DNA from: Papio anubis
Lineage: Eukaryota > Chordata > Mammalia > Primates > Cercopithecidae
Reading direction: 5' to 3'
Assembly (NCBI RefSeq): GCF_008728515.1
Contig: NC_044996.1
Location: 118,360,376-118,424,375 of the forward strand
DNA: 64,000 nt
Under the pieces are notes generated by a model. That model saw nothing but the letters and a program-made list of their open reading frames with translations, did no database searches and had not been told where the DNA came from. Positions 36,491-48,954 of the stretch are shown here, one piece after another (positions within the stretch are counted from its first letter, which is position 1; every line of letters starts with the position of its first letter). A program made the position numbers and the translations under genes.

Positions 36491-36684
36491 TTGCTTCAGC
36501 TGCGGAGCCTAGTCACCAGTCCCCCACCCGCCTCCAAAAGTAAGAAGATGCAAATTCAACATATTTAACCATAACACTATACCATGTTGGTACACTCATG
36601 AATGAGATGCATGCTAAGCCATGGCCTGAAGGGAGATTCAAAAGCCAAGTGAGGCTTAATTCCACTTGAATAATAAGAGTTGCC

Positions 36685-36905
36685 TAGGCCAGGTGTGGTG
36701 ATTTACACCTGTAATCCTAACACTTCAGGAGGTCAAGGCAAGAGAATCACTTGAGACCAAGAGTTAGGCATGGTAGTATGCACCTATAGTCCCAGTTACT
36801 CTGGAGGCTAAGGTGGGAAGTTCTTTTGAGCCCAGGAGTTCTAGGCTGCAGTGAGCCACGATTGCACCACTGCCTTCCAGCCTGTGCCACCGTGAGAGAT
36901 CCTGC

Positions 36906-36939
<34 letters not shown>
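36685..36939 (+). mobile_element. AluJ-like, internally deleted
   Basis: Starts GGCCAGGTGTGGTGATTTAC, loses part of the left monomer after GACCAAGAGTT, continues with GGCATGGTAGTATGCACC and ends in a long A-run (36908-36938). Confidence 0.9.
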
Positions 36940-36941
<2 letters not shown>

Positions 36942-36959
36942 TAGATCATAAGGTTCCTA

Positions 36960-38126
36960 GGCAGAGGATGAATCATCTGTGGAAAATCTGAATTAATTAC
37001 ATTGGCCTATGTTTTTTAAACTGGCCAAGCAAAATATAAGAGTGGCTTAGTCTGAGTTACTTCTCTTAGCAACCAGCTTCCTCTTTGTAGTTCAGTGAGG
37101 CTAAACCCTGGCCGAAGTTTCTCAACCTTTAATCTCAATTTTCATGACTAGGAGAATAAAATATATTCAGTCCTAAAAACCTGATTTCAACCTCAAACTG
37201 AACTAAACCACCACTTCCCAAATTATGCCATTTATCTATAAACAAATTGAGCCTAGCAGCCCAACCACAAAGTGAGGCTCTACACAGAGAATTCCTGCGT
37301 TGAAGCAATTTAGCAGGCTTCATTGCTGACAATAAAGTGCTTTTGTCAAAATCAAGTCTTTAATTTCGTCATTGCAGATAAATTGCTTAAGCTGCAATCC
37401 AATAGTAAAAGCTACAAATTGAAACTCATTTTAAAAGAATGTAACCAATTAGTTGAACAAATGGGCATTAGATTTTGGTGAGAGAATACCTAAGGTCAAT
37501 ACAAGAAAGGGACATTACAATACTGGATAAAAGAAAAAAAAAATAGAAGCATGCAAAAAAAAAGGAAGGCTAAGGTTGAAAAAAATTATGTGATTTTAAA
37601 AATATTTAGCAATATGTGCATAAAATATTTAGACAATGATGTTTACAAGCTATTTTTTCACCACACGTTTGTATACATGCACGGTGTATCAGGTACATAA
37701 ATGATGCTTGCCAGTATAGCTTACCCAATTTTAGAACAGTTTTTGAAGAAAGCCAGTATTTTAACAAAGGAGTTTTATCTTCGAGGTGTATCATGATCAT
37801 GGGATAGCTCTGTTCATGTGTAGGTGTTTTTACTGCCTATATGTGTAAATTTACCTAGTAGCAGCTAACCTCAATTACTTTTGAAATTCCTAATGACCTG
37901 ATGGCCCAAACCACACTATGAACAATGATATATTTGTATAATTTAGTCAGTTATCTATGACTTCAAATAGGGAAATTACACAAGCTTTGGCCCAAATAAG
38001 AAGCTATTCATTTGCTTATCACAGAAAAATTTTATTGAGAAGTAACATACAGACAATATCTGCTAATAGGCTCAATATCAAGTCCTGCATAAATCAGACA
38101 TTGCTTGGCAATTAAGTTTCTAAATG
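36960..38126. other. Unassigned stretch
   Basis: No gene. 37080-37360 ends with GACAATAAAGTGCTTTTGTC, which could be an LTR polyadenylation segment, but no family was identified. Confidence 0.4.
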
Positions 38127-38492
38127 CAGATGCTCCTTGACTTACGATGGGGTTACATCTTGATAAACCCATCATAAGTTGAAAATATCATAAGTTGAAA
38201 ATGCATTTAACACACCTAACTTGCTGAATATTATAGCTTAGTCTAGCCTACCTTAAATGTACTCAGAACATTTACATTAGCCTACTGTTGGGCAAAATCA
38301 TCTAACACAATGCCTATTTTACAATATAAAGTGTTGAATATCTCCAGTAATTTATTGAATGTTATACAGAAAGTGAAAAACAGAATGGTTTTATGGGTAC
38401 TCGAAGTGCAGTTTCTACGAAATGCATATCACTTTTGCATCATCATAAAGTCAAAAAATTATGTGGAGACATCCTAAGTCAGAGACCTTCTG
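38127..38492 (+). mobile_element. Tigger-type (pogo) DNA transposon, non-autonomous
   Basis: Imperfect terminal inverted repeats: CAGATGCTCCTTGACTTACG at the start, and AAGTCAGAGACCTTCTG, the reverse of CAGAAGGTCTCTGACTT, at the end. The interior (TTGGGCAAAATCATCTAACA, ATGGGTACTCGAAGTGCAG) matches a common Tigger-related MER element recalled from memory. Confidence 0.7.
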
Positions 38493-38499
38493 TCTCACT

Positions 38500-38881
38500 T
38501 GCAAGCTATATAAGTATAGCCTAATTCTCTCAAACTTCTGCAGGCCATATATATAAATAAGGGAAAAATTAATATGATTGATTACGTTTTATTCTTCCTC
38601 TTACTTGCCTATGCTGGTTACTCAAGCCACTCAAAGTCTTACCCAGTGTTGGGGTCCAAAGTGGTGTCTCATATGGCTCATGTTCTGCTCTGGATTACTT
38701 TCTTGATGCTGATTACAATAGAAGACACTTGGAGGTGGCAAGACACCACTGCCAAGACTGATATGGTGAAAAAGACACAGTTGATATCCTCACAGGCATA
38801 CAAACTTGTTAAATCCAACCATTATTTTGTTTTCTTTATCAGGAAGAGTGTCGCTTTTCCCTCACTACTTCGTCACATAGG
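38500..38881. other. Unassigned, with a chance ORF
   Basis: A 121-codon plus frame (38574-38939) has a hydrophobic start but runs into a hAT element. I recognise no family, promoter or splice structure, so I do not call it a gene. Confidence 0.4.
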
Positions 38882-38889
38882 TACTAGAT

Positions 38890-39011
38890 ATAGTGACCAT
38901 ACAATTTATTGTCAAAGCCATGGTAAATGGGAGTGCTAAACAATTGGGACATCAGGTCAATAGAATAATGTGCGACTGTGCAGGGCAAAATAGGACATAT
39001 GATCATCCTGC
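38890..39011. mobile_element. Small hAT-type miniature element with perfect 8-bp target duplication
   Basis: 122 bp with termini ATAGTGACCATA and ATATGATCATCCTGC, roughly inverted (TGACCATA versus TGATCATA). It is flanked on both sides by TACTAGAT (38882-38889, 39012-39019). Exact 8-bp duplications are characteristic of hAT transposition. The family name is not certain. Confidence 0.65.
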
Positions 39012-39019
39012 TACTAGAT

Positions 39020-40395
39020 CTCTGCTGCATGGGCTCCCATTTCTTACAGGGTCCCTGGTCGAAAAAGCACCTGTATGTTCTGCCTAGATTTTAGTCTTAA
39101 TTGGCTTATATAGAAGTTGATGTATCTCAGGCTTTTCCTATGTGCTCCACCTCAAATTCCCCCATAAAAAGTGAAGCACTTTTTTCCTTGTTCTCATCTA
39201 GGCTGGAATTCTCTTTTCACAAATTGTCTCCTGGTGATGTACAATCCACCACTTTTGTAGACCTGTCTGGGCACAGCTCAATTTCCATTTAGGATTAAGA
39301 TATTCCCCTCTTATATTAATACAAATTTTGAATTAAAATGAGCTTAGGCATAAAAGTCTCATATTCATGCATTTACAAATAAGTACATTCAAACCTATAC
39401 ACATACACACATATATTACATATATATGTATATGTGTGTATATATATGTGTGTGTGTGTATATGTAAATATATTCCCTTTTATCTATAGACCCAAAAGAA
39501 GGAATCAGTGAACAGAGGAAGGGAAGGAGGAAAAAGAGACTAAAAATACTGAAAGTGAGGGACAGAAAATAAAAGCATTCTCAAAAATCATCAATGCTGA
39601 ACCCAGCACTCCAGAATTATTGAATAGAGGAGAAATTTTATAAAAGTAGTTTTAAATAAATATGTCAACTCAGAAACCTGGAGCCACTTATTAGTTTTTG
39701 GAGTGAAAACTTTTGAATCAAAAATAGGCAAGTAAACATTATTTTGTATTCCTTTCAGCACACTGATGATATTTTGTAGTGTGATGGATTGAAGTTGTTT
39801 CAGATATTCTACAGTTTCAGTGATTTTCACCCACTGAGACTCTATTCAGATAAAGGGATCAATCTAAATTCTGATGGTTAAGAATTATTTGTGCCACTTT
39901 TCAATCACATTTCAAGAAATCAGCTGAATATACCAAATAATTCCAAAGCACCTTTGTCCTATCTCAACCCTTTGGATGTGGGTTTCAATGGGACCAAATT
40001 TTAATCCTTTTTTTTTTTTTTTTAGCACAAAGTAGAAAGAAAGTTATTAACAGAAATTGTAAGACAAAAATCAGAGAATTGTCATATCATATCTCAGATT
40101 TTAAAAGTATTTGAAACAACTAAAAGAAGCATTTTCACATTTTTAAAAATTTGTTAAGGATTATATAATCTAATGTATTCCAGCTTCTTTTGTTTCTTTT
40201 TTATATATTATCAGGAAGATCTGAATAAAATATTATTCTTAATCCTACCCAATAGTGATTATGGCTTATACTACATACTTTCAACACTCTGGTTCTAATC
40301 AGTCCATTGTTTTGAGGACAGGAAGGGGAATTGGAATGTTTTAAAATGAATGGATTTTATAAAGCCTTGTGGGAGGTGGTTTGAAAGATGCTAGA
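39020..40395. other. Unassigned stretch
   Basis: No gene seen. A TA/TG-rich tract is at 39396-39470 and a poly-T at 40010-40023. Confidence 0.45.
39396..39470. repeat. (TA)n/(TG)n compound microsatellite
   Basis: Alternating purine-pyrimidine tract with CACA, TATA and TGTG blocks. Confidence 0.85.
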
Positions 40396-40399
40396 AACA

Positions 40400-40865
40400 A
40401 CCTCTCCCATCCTACTTGCCCTCTGTCGATGGAACATTTCCACTCCTCCCACTAAGTGGCAGTGTCTACTTGCTATGTCTTTGAATCTGGGCTGTCCCTT
40501 TGACTTTCTTTATGAGAAGGACGTGGTAGAAGGGACACTAAACAAACTCTGAGGCTTGGCTTTAAGAGACCTTGAAGCTTCAATTTTCACCCTCTTAGGT
40601 TTTGAATAGCCATGGCTATACTGCTGAAGAGGAAAGTGAGCTGGAGGTCTTGGTTATATGCCCCAATCTCTAGACGTAAGTGAAGCCATTTTAATCGTCC
40701 AGCCCCATTTTAGTCTCTGGAGAGTTGCTACCACATGAATGATCTCAGCCAATATACAAGAACTAACCAAGTGAGCCCTGCCAAACTATAAAAGTGTAAT
40801 TAATGAATCCTTGACAATATAGGGGAGTTATTTGTGATATAGGAATAGAAAATAGATAAAAGCCT
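40400..40865 (+). mobile_element. Ancient LTR-like repeat (family unresolved)
   Basis: The order CTGGGCTGTCCCTTTGACTT, GAAGGGACACTAAAC, TTAAGAGACCTTGAAGCTTC, GGAATAGAAAATAGATAAAA resembles a common mammalian LTR-type repeat. I recall the pattern but not a reliable name. Confidence 0.45.
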
Positions 40866-40869
40866 CAAA

Positions 40870-41465
40870 TCCCACTGTAATCTCCTTCTCTGTGATTATA
40901 GCAAAAAAGACACTCCTTTCCTCTCAAATACTGAATTTCCATCTTGGCCCATTCTTTCCTGCATTTATCCTTTGTCAATTTTCCCTTCTTTTTCATGTAT
41001 ATCATGTGTTTTCTACTATTGCCTTTATATTAGTTTCTTCCTATTCACATTTAAATATCTTTTATTCTGTTTTATCTTAAAATACAGTTTTCAGCCCTAT
41101 CATCACCTTTAATTATTAACACCTTTTCTCTTTCCTTTACAACCAAACAATTTAAAAGACAGCTACACTCAGTGATTTTGCTTTCACTTCATTTTTTCAA
41201 CTCAGTGAAATCTAACTTCTGGAATGCCACTGAAAATGATATTACCAATCATCTTGCTACCCTTAAATCCATATAAATTTCTTAGTTTTTTTTTCTGACA
41301 TTCCCTGTTTCCCTCAATATAATGAGACATTCCCTTGTCCTTTAAACACTCCCTTGATTTTATAACACTTGATCTTCCTGGTTTTACTCTAACAACTCTA
41401 TCACATTCTTCTTGGTGTTCTTCGATAATTCCTTCTATTCTGCTCATCCCTTAAACTGTGGTTTC
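40870..41465. other. Unassigned stretch
   Basis: No gene or repeat recognised; pyrimidine-rich. Confidence 0.4.
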
Positions 41466-41473
41466 CTTTAGAC

Positions 41474-41696
41474 CAGTGGTCAGCAAACATGGCCTGCAGG
41501 CCAAATCCAGACCTCTGCCTTTTTTTGGAACTAAGGTTTTATTAGAACATAGCTATAACTGATCATTCACATACTGCCTATGGTTGCTTTCATGCCACAA
41601 TACTTGGGTTGAGTAGTTGTAACAGAGACCATATAGTCTGCAAAGCCTATAATATTTTCTATCTGACCCTTTACAGAAAAAGTTTGTTGATCCCTG
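41474..41696 (-). mobile_element. hAT-Charlie-type non-autonomous element
   Basis: Terminal inverted repeats CAGTGGTCAGCAAAC and GTTTGTTGATCCCTG bracket a 223-bp element. The interior carries GGCCTGCAGGCCAAATCCAG, GGTTTTATTAGAACA and GACCCTTTACAGAAAAAG. The flanks CTTTAGAC and ACTTAGAG fit a decayed 8-bp target duplication. A very common MER-class element. Confidence 0.8.
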
Positions 41697-41739
41697 ACTT
41701 AGAGATCTAATATGAGTTTTATTCTGTTTTCACTATAAG

Positions 41740-41960
41740 ACTTCCCTAAATGAGCTCACCAACCACACACAATGAAATTATCATCTATGTAGCTGATAAC
41801 TCCCAAATATCCTGTCTCTTAATTCAGACAATAGATTCAAATCTTGTATTGCATATTCCCCCTTCATTTATCTATTCCGCCATCTACTACTTTACTCTGA
41901 TTTGTGACTAAAGAAGCTAGCCTCTAATGGACTGCATTCTCTTGCCCTTTTCTTTTAATT
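41740..41960 (+). mobile_element. Probable L2 fragment, sense
   Basis: ATGTAGCTGATAACTCCCAA and CTAGCCTCTAATGGACTGCA follow the L2 sense order. Diverged. Confidence 0.5.
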
Positions 41961-41964
41961 GGGT

Positions 41965-42370
41965 TACTTCAAGTGAAAATTCTGGTTTAAAACGGAAGGG
42001 CAAAAGGAAAGAAAGGGGTCAGGGTATGTATTCCACTGACTCTCTTCCTGACAAAATACAACTTGACTGTGTTTTTTTCATTTACTGAAGGCAGTGTCTT
42101 TTTTCCTGTGATGCTCTTCTATAGCTATATGTCTTCTCAAATCTTGGTTACTGCTCATTCGCCTTTCTACCTTAGGCCTAAGTAAAGGCTTCCATCTGTT
42201 GCTAGCATCAAGTGTTTCATCAATCTTTTGGTTTTCCTTAAGCACTACCTATATTTTATAGCAGTCCTACAATAAAATCTTCTTAATTATTCATTAAGTA
42301 GGTGCTTTCTATTTTCTTCCAGGATTCTAATGTAGATCAGTTGCCAACTGGAGATATATACATAGATATC
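41965..42370 (+). mobile_element. Possible LTR-like insertion in L2
   Basis: Ends with CCTACAATAAAATCTTCTTA, then GTGCTTTCTATTTTCTTCCAGG, the style of an LTR polyadenylation region. It lies between two L2 pieces. Family not identified. Confidence 0.35.
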
Positions 42371-42374
42371 TTAT

Positions 42375-43310
42375 GGCAAATTCAACATAACATATTCTAA
42401 ACTAAAGTCATCTTCATTGCCCCAAAATAATCTGGGGATGAGAGCTCTTTTTTCTATACTTCCAATTCTAAGAGATAGAATCAACTTCCACCAACTTACC
42501 AATGCCACAAACCTGTGTGTTTGTCTTGATCTTTTTACCAATCTCTCACAACCCAACAATAATGAAGTTTTATTGTTCTTATTAAATTCCAAGGCCAAGG
42601 ATATCTGATCCCTGATCAGTGACCAAGGCCACTGATATCACATACCTAAGCACTGTGAAACACTTGATCGCTATCCCTGCCCCCAGTTTTCCTCCCAACA
42701 TTCTGTTTTTTACAATGTAACCAGACTCAGCTTTCTAAATTGAAAATCTGACCACATTAGCCCCTTTCTTAAAACTTTAAAACTACATATCTAAAATCAA
42801 GGCCAAATCCTTTAACATGGCATACTTGGTCCTCCAGGCTATTAACCCACCCTCTCTATTGTCATCCCTTTCCACTTTGTACATTGTATACCATGCTCTG
42901 AACCATACTCAATCTTTTACAGTACTTTGAAGGTGCCATATTTTATCTTGCTTCCGTGCCATTATAGGTGCTATTCTTTACACCTGGAATAATTTTTCTC
43001 TCAACTTCATTTGGATAATTTCTAGTTATCTTTCAGATCGCACCTTAGATTTGACTACTCCCAGGAAGTCTTCCTTTGCACGCTCAGACTGAATTTACCA
43101 CACCTGCTGTGTTCTGCATCAGTGCTACCTCAATTGTAGCAGTAATTGCATTATTTTGTAATGTATTTTGTGATCTTCTACTAGACTATCAACCAAGAAA
43201 GAGTAGGAACCTCATCTTTCGTATTCACCATTATATCAAAAAATGCATCGCATGCCCCTTCTTACCATAGTTCCATAGACAAAACATAATTAATTAATTT
43301 AATGATAAAG
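42375..43310 (+). mobile_element. L2 LINE, sense, to near the 3' end
   Basis: Clear L2 order: AAAATCTGACCACATTAGCC, AAAACTTTAAAACTAC, AAGGCCAAATCCTTTAACAT, CCTCCAGGCTATTAACCCAC, CCCAGGAAGTCTTCCTTTG, GACTATCAACCAAGAAAGAG. Ancient, pre-eutherian in origin. Confidence 0.8.
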
Positions 43311-43311
43311 T

Positions 43312-45010
43312 GATTTACAATTTTAAATTGTAAGTGACAATTCTAAATTAGATCCAATTTCATGGCAAATATTCCATGGCATATAATGCATCCATAACAT
43401 TTGCAAAGGCCCTGCTCTCAATGTTCTTGGTAGAATACAGTTTTCTCAGTTAGGGCTTTGTGATCCTAGGTATTGACATAGTGGCCATAAAGGCAGGATA
43501 CATAGGAAATGTTTTGGTGACTTACAGGTAAGGTATATTACAACATTTGGAATAAACTGCTTAGACATAGTTTCTTCTACCATGAATCTTCCAGAATTAG
43601 GGCTTCTGTACTCAGAATCTTTAAACAATGCCAGATTAATATTTTCACTTGTACTGAAGAGACATTTGCAAGCTATAAATATTGTGAAATCTAGAATCTC
43701 ATCTACAATATGAAGAGAAAACCAGGTATTACCGTGCATTTGAGGAAAACCAGTTGCATGGAAGAGAAGTGCCAAATTCATCAAAAAGAAGAACAAACTC
43801 ACAATTCGAGATAGTTAAAACAGAAAACATAACAGATTTAAAATAAATATAATGCATATTTTCAGAATAATACAAGCAGATATTGAAGATAAAATTATTA
43901 AATGTAATTAAGTTTAAATCAAGATTTCTCAAGTTAAAAAGCAAAATTACAGGCTAGTTTGTAGAAAGGATGATTTCAGAGAACATAATTTATGAGCTGG
44001 GGGATATTTCAAAATTCAGGAGAAAATAAGAAAGGAGTGAGAAATATGAGAAAAATGTTAAGTGACAGGATAAAACTAGACACACCAGAACCCATCCAAT
44101 GAAATTTTCTACCGAAATAACAAAGCTCAGAAGGAAGAAAAAATACTAAAAATGTAGACAAGAGTTCTGTTATATGATGAAAGATTAATATATACTCAGA
44201 TTGGAAAAGGTCGTTTAGTGATGAGCAATAAAGAGAACAAAAAATTCAATTCTAAACCCACTTCTGAGGAAAGCTCTGACACTTACATCAAAATATTTAT
44301 TACTATTATTCCAGGAAGACATTCCAGGACAAATTAGAACTCCTTTCCCAAGTGAACCTTCTCATAAAGAATCCGAATATTTAACTATATGGTATGATTA
44401 CACTTGAATTCCAACTGATATAGTAGAAAGTGATCCGTAACTTTATTTAATAGCAAATTTGAGGCACTGGGGCTACAGTATATTGTAGTCCCCACTTCCC
44501 TACTGTGATTCACTGCTTGACATTTCCTTTTAGTGTCCTGCGATTTTACAGTGAGGAATCTAGTATTTCAGCTTGAAGGGCTATTTCTACACTTTGTTTG
44601 GACAGGCTCCCTCTGCATTAGAAAATGGGGGAGGCTGATTCTCCCATTGAATTACCATATGAACAATAAGGTGGTCTTCTGAATCATCTTAAATTCCCCT
44701 AACCCACATTCACCTCACTTTTAGTATACAGGTATGTCATATTTCTTCTCTCCCACCCTTTAAACAGAAGGTTGATTTTAAGTATTGTTTATTATGCTCC
44801 TACAAAGAATCTTCAGAGCTGTTGTGCTATTGAAAGACTCTGCCATGTTTCAGAATCTCTATTCTGCCACTGAGTGGCATATGGCTAGACAGTTTACTGC
44901 CTCGACATGTATATAAGTTTAGCTGCATATGGAGTGAGTTTCTTTGATATACCTAAAAGGAAATTAATAGGCAACCTAGTTTCTAGCCAAAGATTATGAA
45001 ATAAGGAAAA
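43312..45010. other. Unassigned stretch
   Basis: No gene. A MIR-like hint is at 44860-44920 (TCTGCCACTGAGTGGC). The open frames at 43446-43944 (minus) have no recognisable family. Confidence 0.4.
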
Positions 45011-45016
45011 AACAAT

Positions 45017-45232
45017 TGTGATGGTTAATTTTAGGTGTCAAGTTGACTGGATTAAGAAATATCTAGAGAATTGATAAAGCTTTAATTTTGAATGCGTCTT
45101 TGAGCTTGTTTCTAGAGGAGATTGGCATGTGAGTACAAGTGGACTAAGTGGGGAAGATCTGCCTTCAATGTGGCTAGGTGCCATCCAATCAGCTGGGGAC
45201 CCAGATAGAACAAAAACAGAGGAAAAGGCAAA

Positions 45233-45264
<32 letters not shown>

Positions 45265-45610
45265 CTGGAGCTGGCACGCTTTCCTTCTTTTGCCCTTGGA
45301 CATCAGAACTCCAGGATCTCCAGATTTGGGACTCCAAAGTTTACCCTAGAGGCCCCCAGGTTATCAGGCTCTGACCTTGGACTAAGAATTATACCATTGG
45401 CTTCCCTGGTTATGAGGCTTTTGGACTTGAGCCATGTTACCAACATGTGGATGGCCTGTCATGGGACTTCTAAGCTTCCATAATTACATGAGACAATTCC
45501 CCTAATAAATCCCCTCTTATATCTGTATTTAAATAGATAGATAGATGGAGAGATAGATAGATAGACAGACAGATATCTTGTTGGTTCTGTCTCTCTAGGG
45601 AACTGTGACT
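45017..45610 (+). mobile_element. MLT2-like ERVL solo LTR
   Basis: Starts TGTGATGGTTAATTTTAGGT, carries CATCCAATCAGCTGGGGAC and CCTAATAAATCCCCTC (polyadenylation signal), and ends GTTCTGTCTCTCTAGGGAAC. AACAAT flanks both sides (45011-45016, 45611-45616). It holds a (TC)n run at 45240-45263 and a (GATA/GACA)n run at 45530-45574. Confidence 0.82.
45530..45574. repeat. (GATA/GACA)n microsatellite in LTR tail
   Basis: Tetranucleotide expansion of the TA-rich 3' part of the MLT2 LTR. Confidence 0.9.
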
Positions 45611-45616
45611 AACAAT

Positions 45617-46554
45617 GGTGAAAATCCTCATAGGATTTTAGGGATGTAGTAATAATTCAACCCATTGTCTGAAAACTTTCCTCTGGTTAGTGGCAATAGC
45701 ATAAAATAACTAGTGAAAGTTGGTTAATATTTTCTAATGAAAATACTTACTTGTGGGTGATAAGAAGCAAATCTGCCTTTCTACATTCTAGAGGTCTGTG
45801 TGCTTCCCACAGAAAACAACTCTCACAATCTAACCCTTGATCATATTGATTTCTACCACTAAAGCTATATAGTGAATGGTATTTTACCCAGAATGACACA
45901 ATGGTGGATACTTTATGGTCTTTAGTGAAATAAGCTTATGCATAGGAAGTCAAGTAAGCATGTCATCAATTATATTCTCTAAATTCTGGAAATCATAGTC
46001 TAATAAGATGAAGTCTAAGAACTCTATTTGTGGGTACTTTCGTCTCTGTGAAGTCTCCAGGCATTTGATCTGGATTTATTTTTTGCTGTCATCCATTCAA
46101 ACTACTGGACCTAGATACATGCTAAATTCTTCTCCCTTACCAAATGAGTAGAGTCATCAGCTAACATTTTCAACACAAAGAGCAATATGTTGGTGACATC
46201 AATGTTTTTCATCCTATTAGCACTGAGTGCTGAAGTACTTAGCAAGGCTCACAGTAATAAATTAACATCTACTCTAGGTATGTTATATAATAGTTTTAAG
46301 ACATTTAGAGACATCCTTGACTCTTAGCAAAGAGCTATTGGTTCTTTCCCTTTTCACCTTCTCTCAGCTGGGAACGAGTCTGCTGTTTACTTCTCCACTC
46401 TTCCAACCTGCCTGAAGTAGTACTTTCCCTGGTTGTAAGTATTTTATGGTTACCACGAATGTTACCATGGAAATATCTCTAAAAAATTCATCTGCAATAC
46501 TTAAGCAGTATCTTTTGTCATTTAATATTTCAAATGTGTCCTTTCTTTTTAGTA
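45617..46554. other. Unassigned stretch
   Basis: No gene or repeat recognised. Confidence 0.45.
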
Positions 46555-46559
46555 AATAC

Positions 46560-46859
46560 CTTTTTTTTTTTTTTTTGAGGTAGAGTCTTGCTCTGTTGCC
46601 CAGGCTGGAGTACAGTGGTGTGATCTGGCCTCACTGCAACCTCTGCCTCCTGGGCTCAAGGAATTCTCCCGCCTCAACCTCCCAGGTAGCTGGGACTACA
46701 GGTGCATACCACCATGCCCAGCTAATTTTTGTATTTTTTAGTGGAGACAGGATCTCGCTATGTTGCCCATACTGGTCTCGAGCTCCTGGGTGCAAGTGAT
46801 TCACCTGCCTTAGCCTCCCAAATTGCTGGGATTACAGGTGTGAGACACCACATCTGGCC
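46560..46859 (-). mobile_element. AluJ-like, antisense
   Basis: Poly-T 46561-46576, right then left monomer, with J-type bases (GACAGGATCTCGCTATGTTG, GAGCTCCTGGGTGCAAGTGA). Short AAATAC repeats flank it. Confidence 0.92.
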
Positions 46860-48378
46860 AGAAAATACAATATTTCAATTAATTTATGTATGTTGCAAGT
46901 AAGAAAATGCACCTATATCTCTTTGATCCTCTGTCATGTAATGAATATAGAACTTTCAGACAATTAGTGTAGTCACCCTTCACGCCACACATTTTATTTG
47001 TTCCTGGTAACTTTAACGTGAGAACTGCTGCCATTGTCTACTTCAAAAGACATCCTCAAACTTGATAGGGATGGAGAATTTTGGTTCAATAATTCACATT
47101 CCACAGTACAGAATTACACTCTTATAACAATTTCGACTAGTGACTTATATTAGCTTTCTTTAACTTGAAAAGTCACAGTTTATGTGGACAATGAAGTACC
47201 AAGTGGTTAGGATTTGTGACAGTGCTCCATATTAAACAGCTCTTATGTGCCACATCAGATTGTCTTGATTTCCCCTATTTCTGTAGCTCTTGGCTACTGG
47301 TTTCAACTCTTCCTCTGATATGCACAGTAACCACTGCTGAAGTTATCAATTCTTCGTGATATATGCAACCACAACCTAACATGACCTTGCCTCATTCTTT
47401 TACATTGTGCCTCTGGCCTTCTACCTAGAACTTCCCTGTTGCTACTAAGGTGTGATATAAAAGAAAAAAAATAACAAAAATATGGGACAGTTGAAACTTT
47501 AGCTTTAAACAATGGAATTAGAAGCCAATAAATGAAATTTTCACTACTCTTCCCTCCAACAAACTTTCCTGGGGCTCAGTAGTTCATAAGACTTTTCACA
47601 AAGCTGTTCATTGAGATTAATAACCAGTTATACCTGATGTCAAGTAGAAGCCAGTTTGGTAATCCTCATTTTGTCTCTTCCCCATCTCAGTCTTTATTTA
47701 CCTTATGCTTGCTCCCCTAGGATTGCAATCCCTAATACACTACTTGCAGATAATATTTCTCTCAGGCTTTTCTTTTTTGGAAAATCCAGACTGATGTTTG
47801 ATATCAGGAGGAACCCTGGAAAACAGACATATCCTTCCTCTTTTAGGTGAATTTTTGGAGTTGGATTAGTCATCAGATTAATGCCAATAGGGATTCCTTT
47901 TCTGGTGATAGGTGAGGTAGTAATAACCCATGTCATGCAATGACATTAAAATCAAAAAGTCTCTTTATAAAAAAAAAGAAAACCTTTAGCTAATTAGAAT
48001 GAATTGTAAATTGATGGTGAAATTTTGAAATACATGGTTGCTATAGCAATTGAATTGTATGAAGCCAAAGATAATTTTGAATGGTTGTGGTGTAGGCTGG
48101 CTTCTGTTACTAACATTTAAAGCCTAGAAAAAATGAAATGAAAGTTTTAGGGAACCCAACTGACAATGCGCAGCATGCTATAAAACCAGGGAACCTCATA
48201 TTCCCAATAGCTATAAGGCAGACAGGGCAAGATCTTGTTACAAACAAGCTGTTAAACACGCACACACACACACACAACCAACTATAAGATATTATATAAA
48301 AAATATAATAAACACTGACTGGATATTTGATGGTTTTAAGGAATTGTTACTCATTTTTTGTGTTATAAAGGTACTTTG
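46860..48378. other. Unassigned stretch
   Basis: No gene seen. (CA)n at 48259-48276. Confidence 0.45.
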
Positions 48379-48471
48379 GTTACATCTATATCTATGTCTA
48401 TCTATCTATCTGTCTGTCTATATATGTCTCTAGTTGGTTCTGTCTCTCTGGAGAACCATGACTAACACAAT
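48379..48471 (+). mobile_element. MLT2-like LTR 3' tail with (TCTA)n
   Basis: A (TCTA/TCTG)n tract then GTTGGTTCTGTCTCTCTGGA and ACCATGACTAACACA. Same 3' end as 22501-23076 and 45017-45610, but the rest of the LTR is missing. Confidence 0.7.
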
Positions 48472-48954
48472 AATGGAAACAAATATGTATATATCTACAA
48501 TGAAATAATTATGGCACAGATTTGCCACAAAATGATTGGGTGATGGGAGTCAGTAGGGATATGGTTAAAGCAAGATTTGTTAGGCATTGATTTTTGAAGC
48601 TGGACAATGAGTGCATAGTCCTCATTTTATTATTAAATCTATCTTTATAAGTAGTTGAAAATGTCTATAGTATATATTATTCTTTTTAAAAATCAGGTCT
48701 AGGGGTTTGTTGTAAATGTAGCACAGTTACAAAATAAAGATGGAATATGCAATATTGACAGTATCCTATGACAAAATTAGGACCCTGATGAAAAAAAAGT
48801 GGGGTCCTAAAATCTGGAATGGAGGCATATGGTAGATGAGCCTGAGAATGTTATGCTCACAGATTTCTCTAAAACCTCCAGGCAAACAGAAGCAATCTCC
48901 TCCACTTCTATGTATATATCTTTAAAATTTAAAAAAAATTGAAAGCAAAGACTA
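48472..48954. other. Unassigned stretch
   Basis: Nothing recognised. Confidence 0.4.

Noticed and set aside
38574..38939. 121-codon ORF with hydrophobic N-terminus
   Set aside because: The 3' end lies inside a hAT miniature element; no family, no splice or promoter context, and length within chance expectation for 64 kb in six frames.
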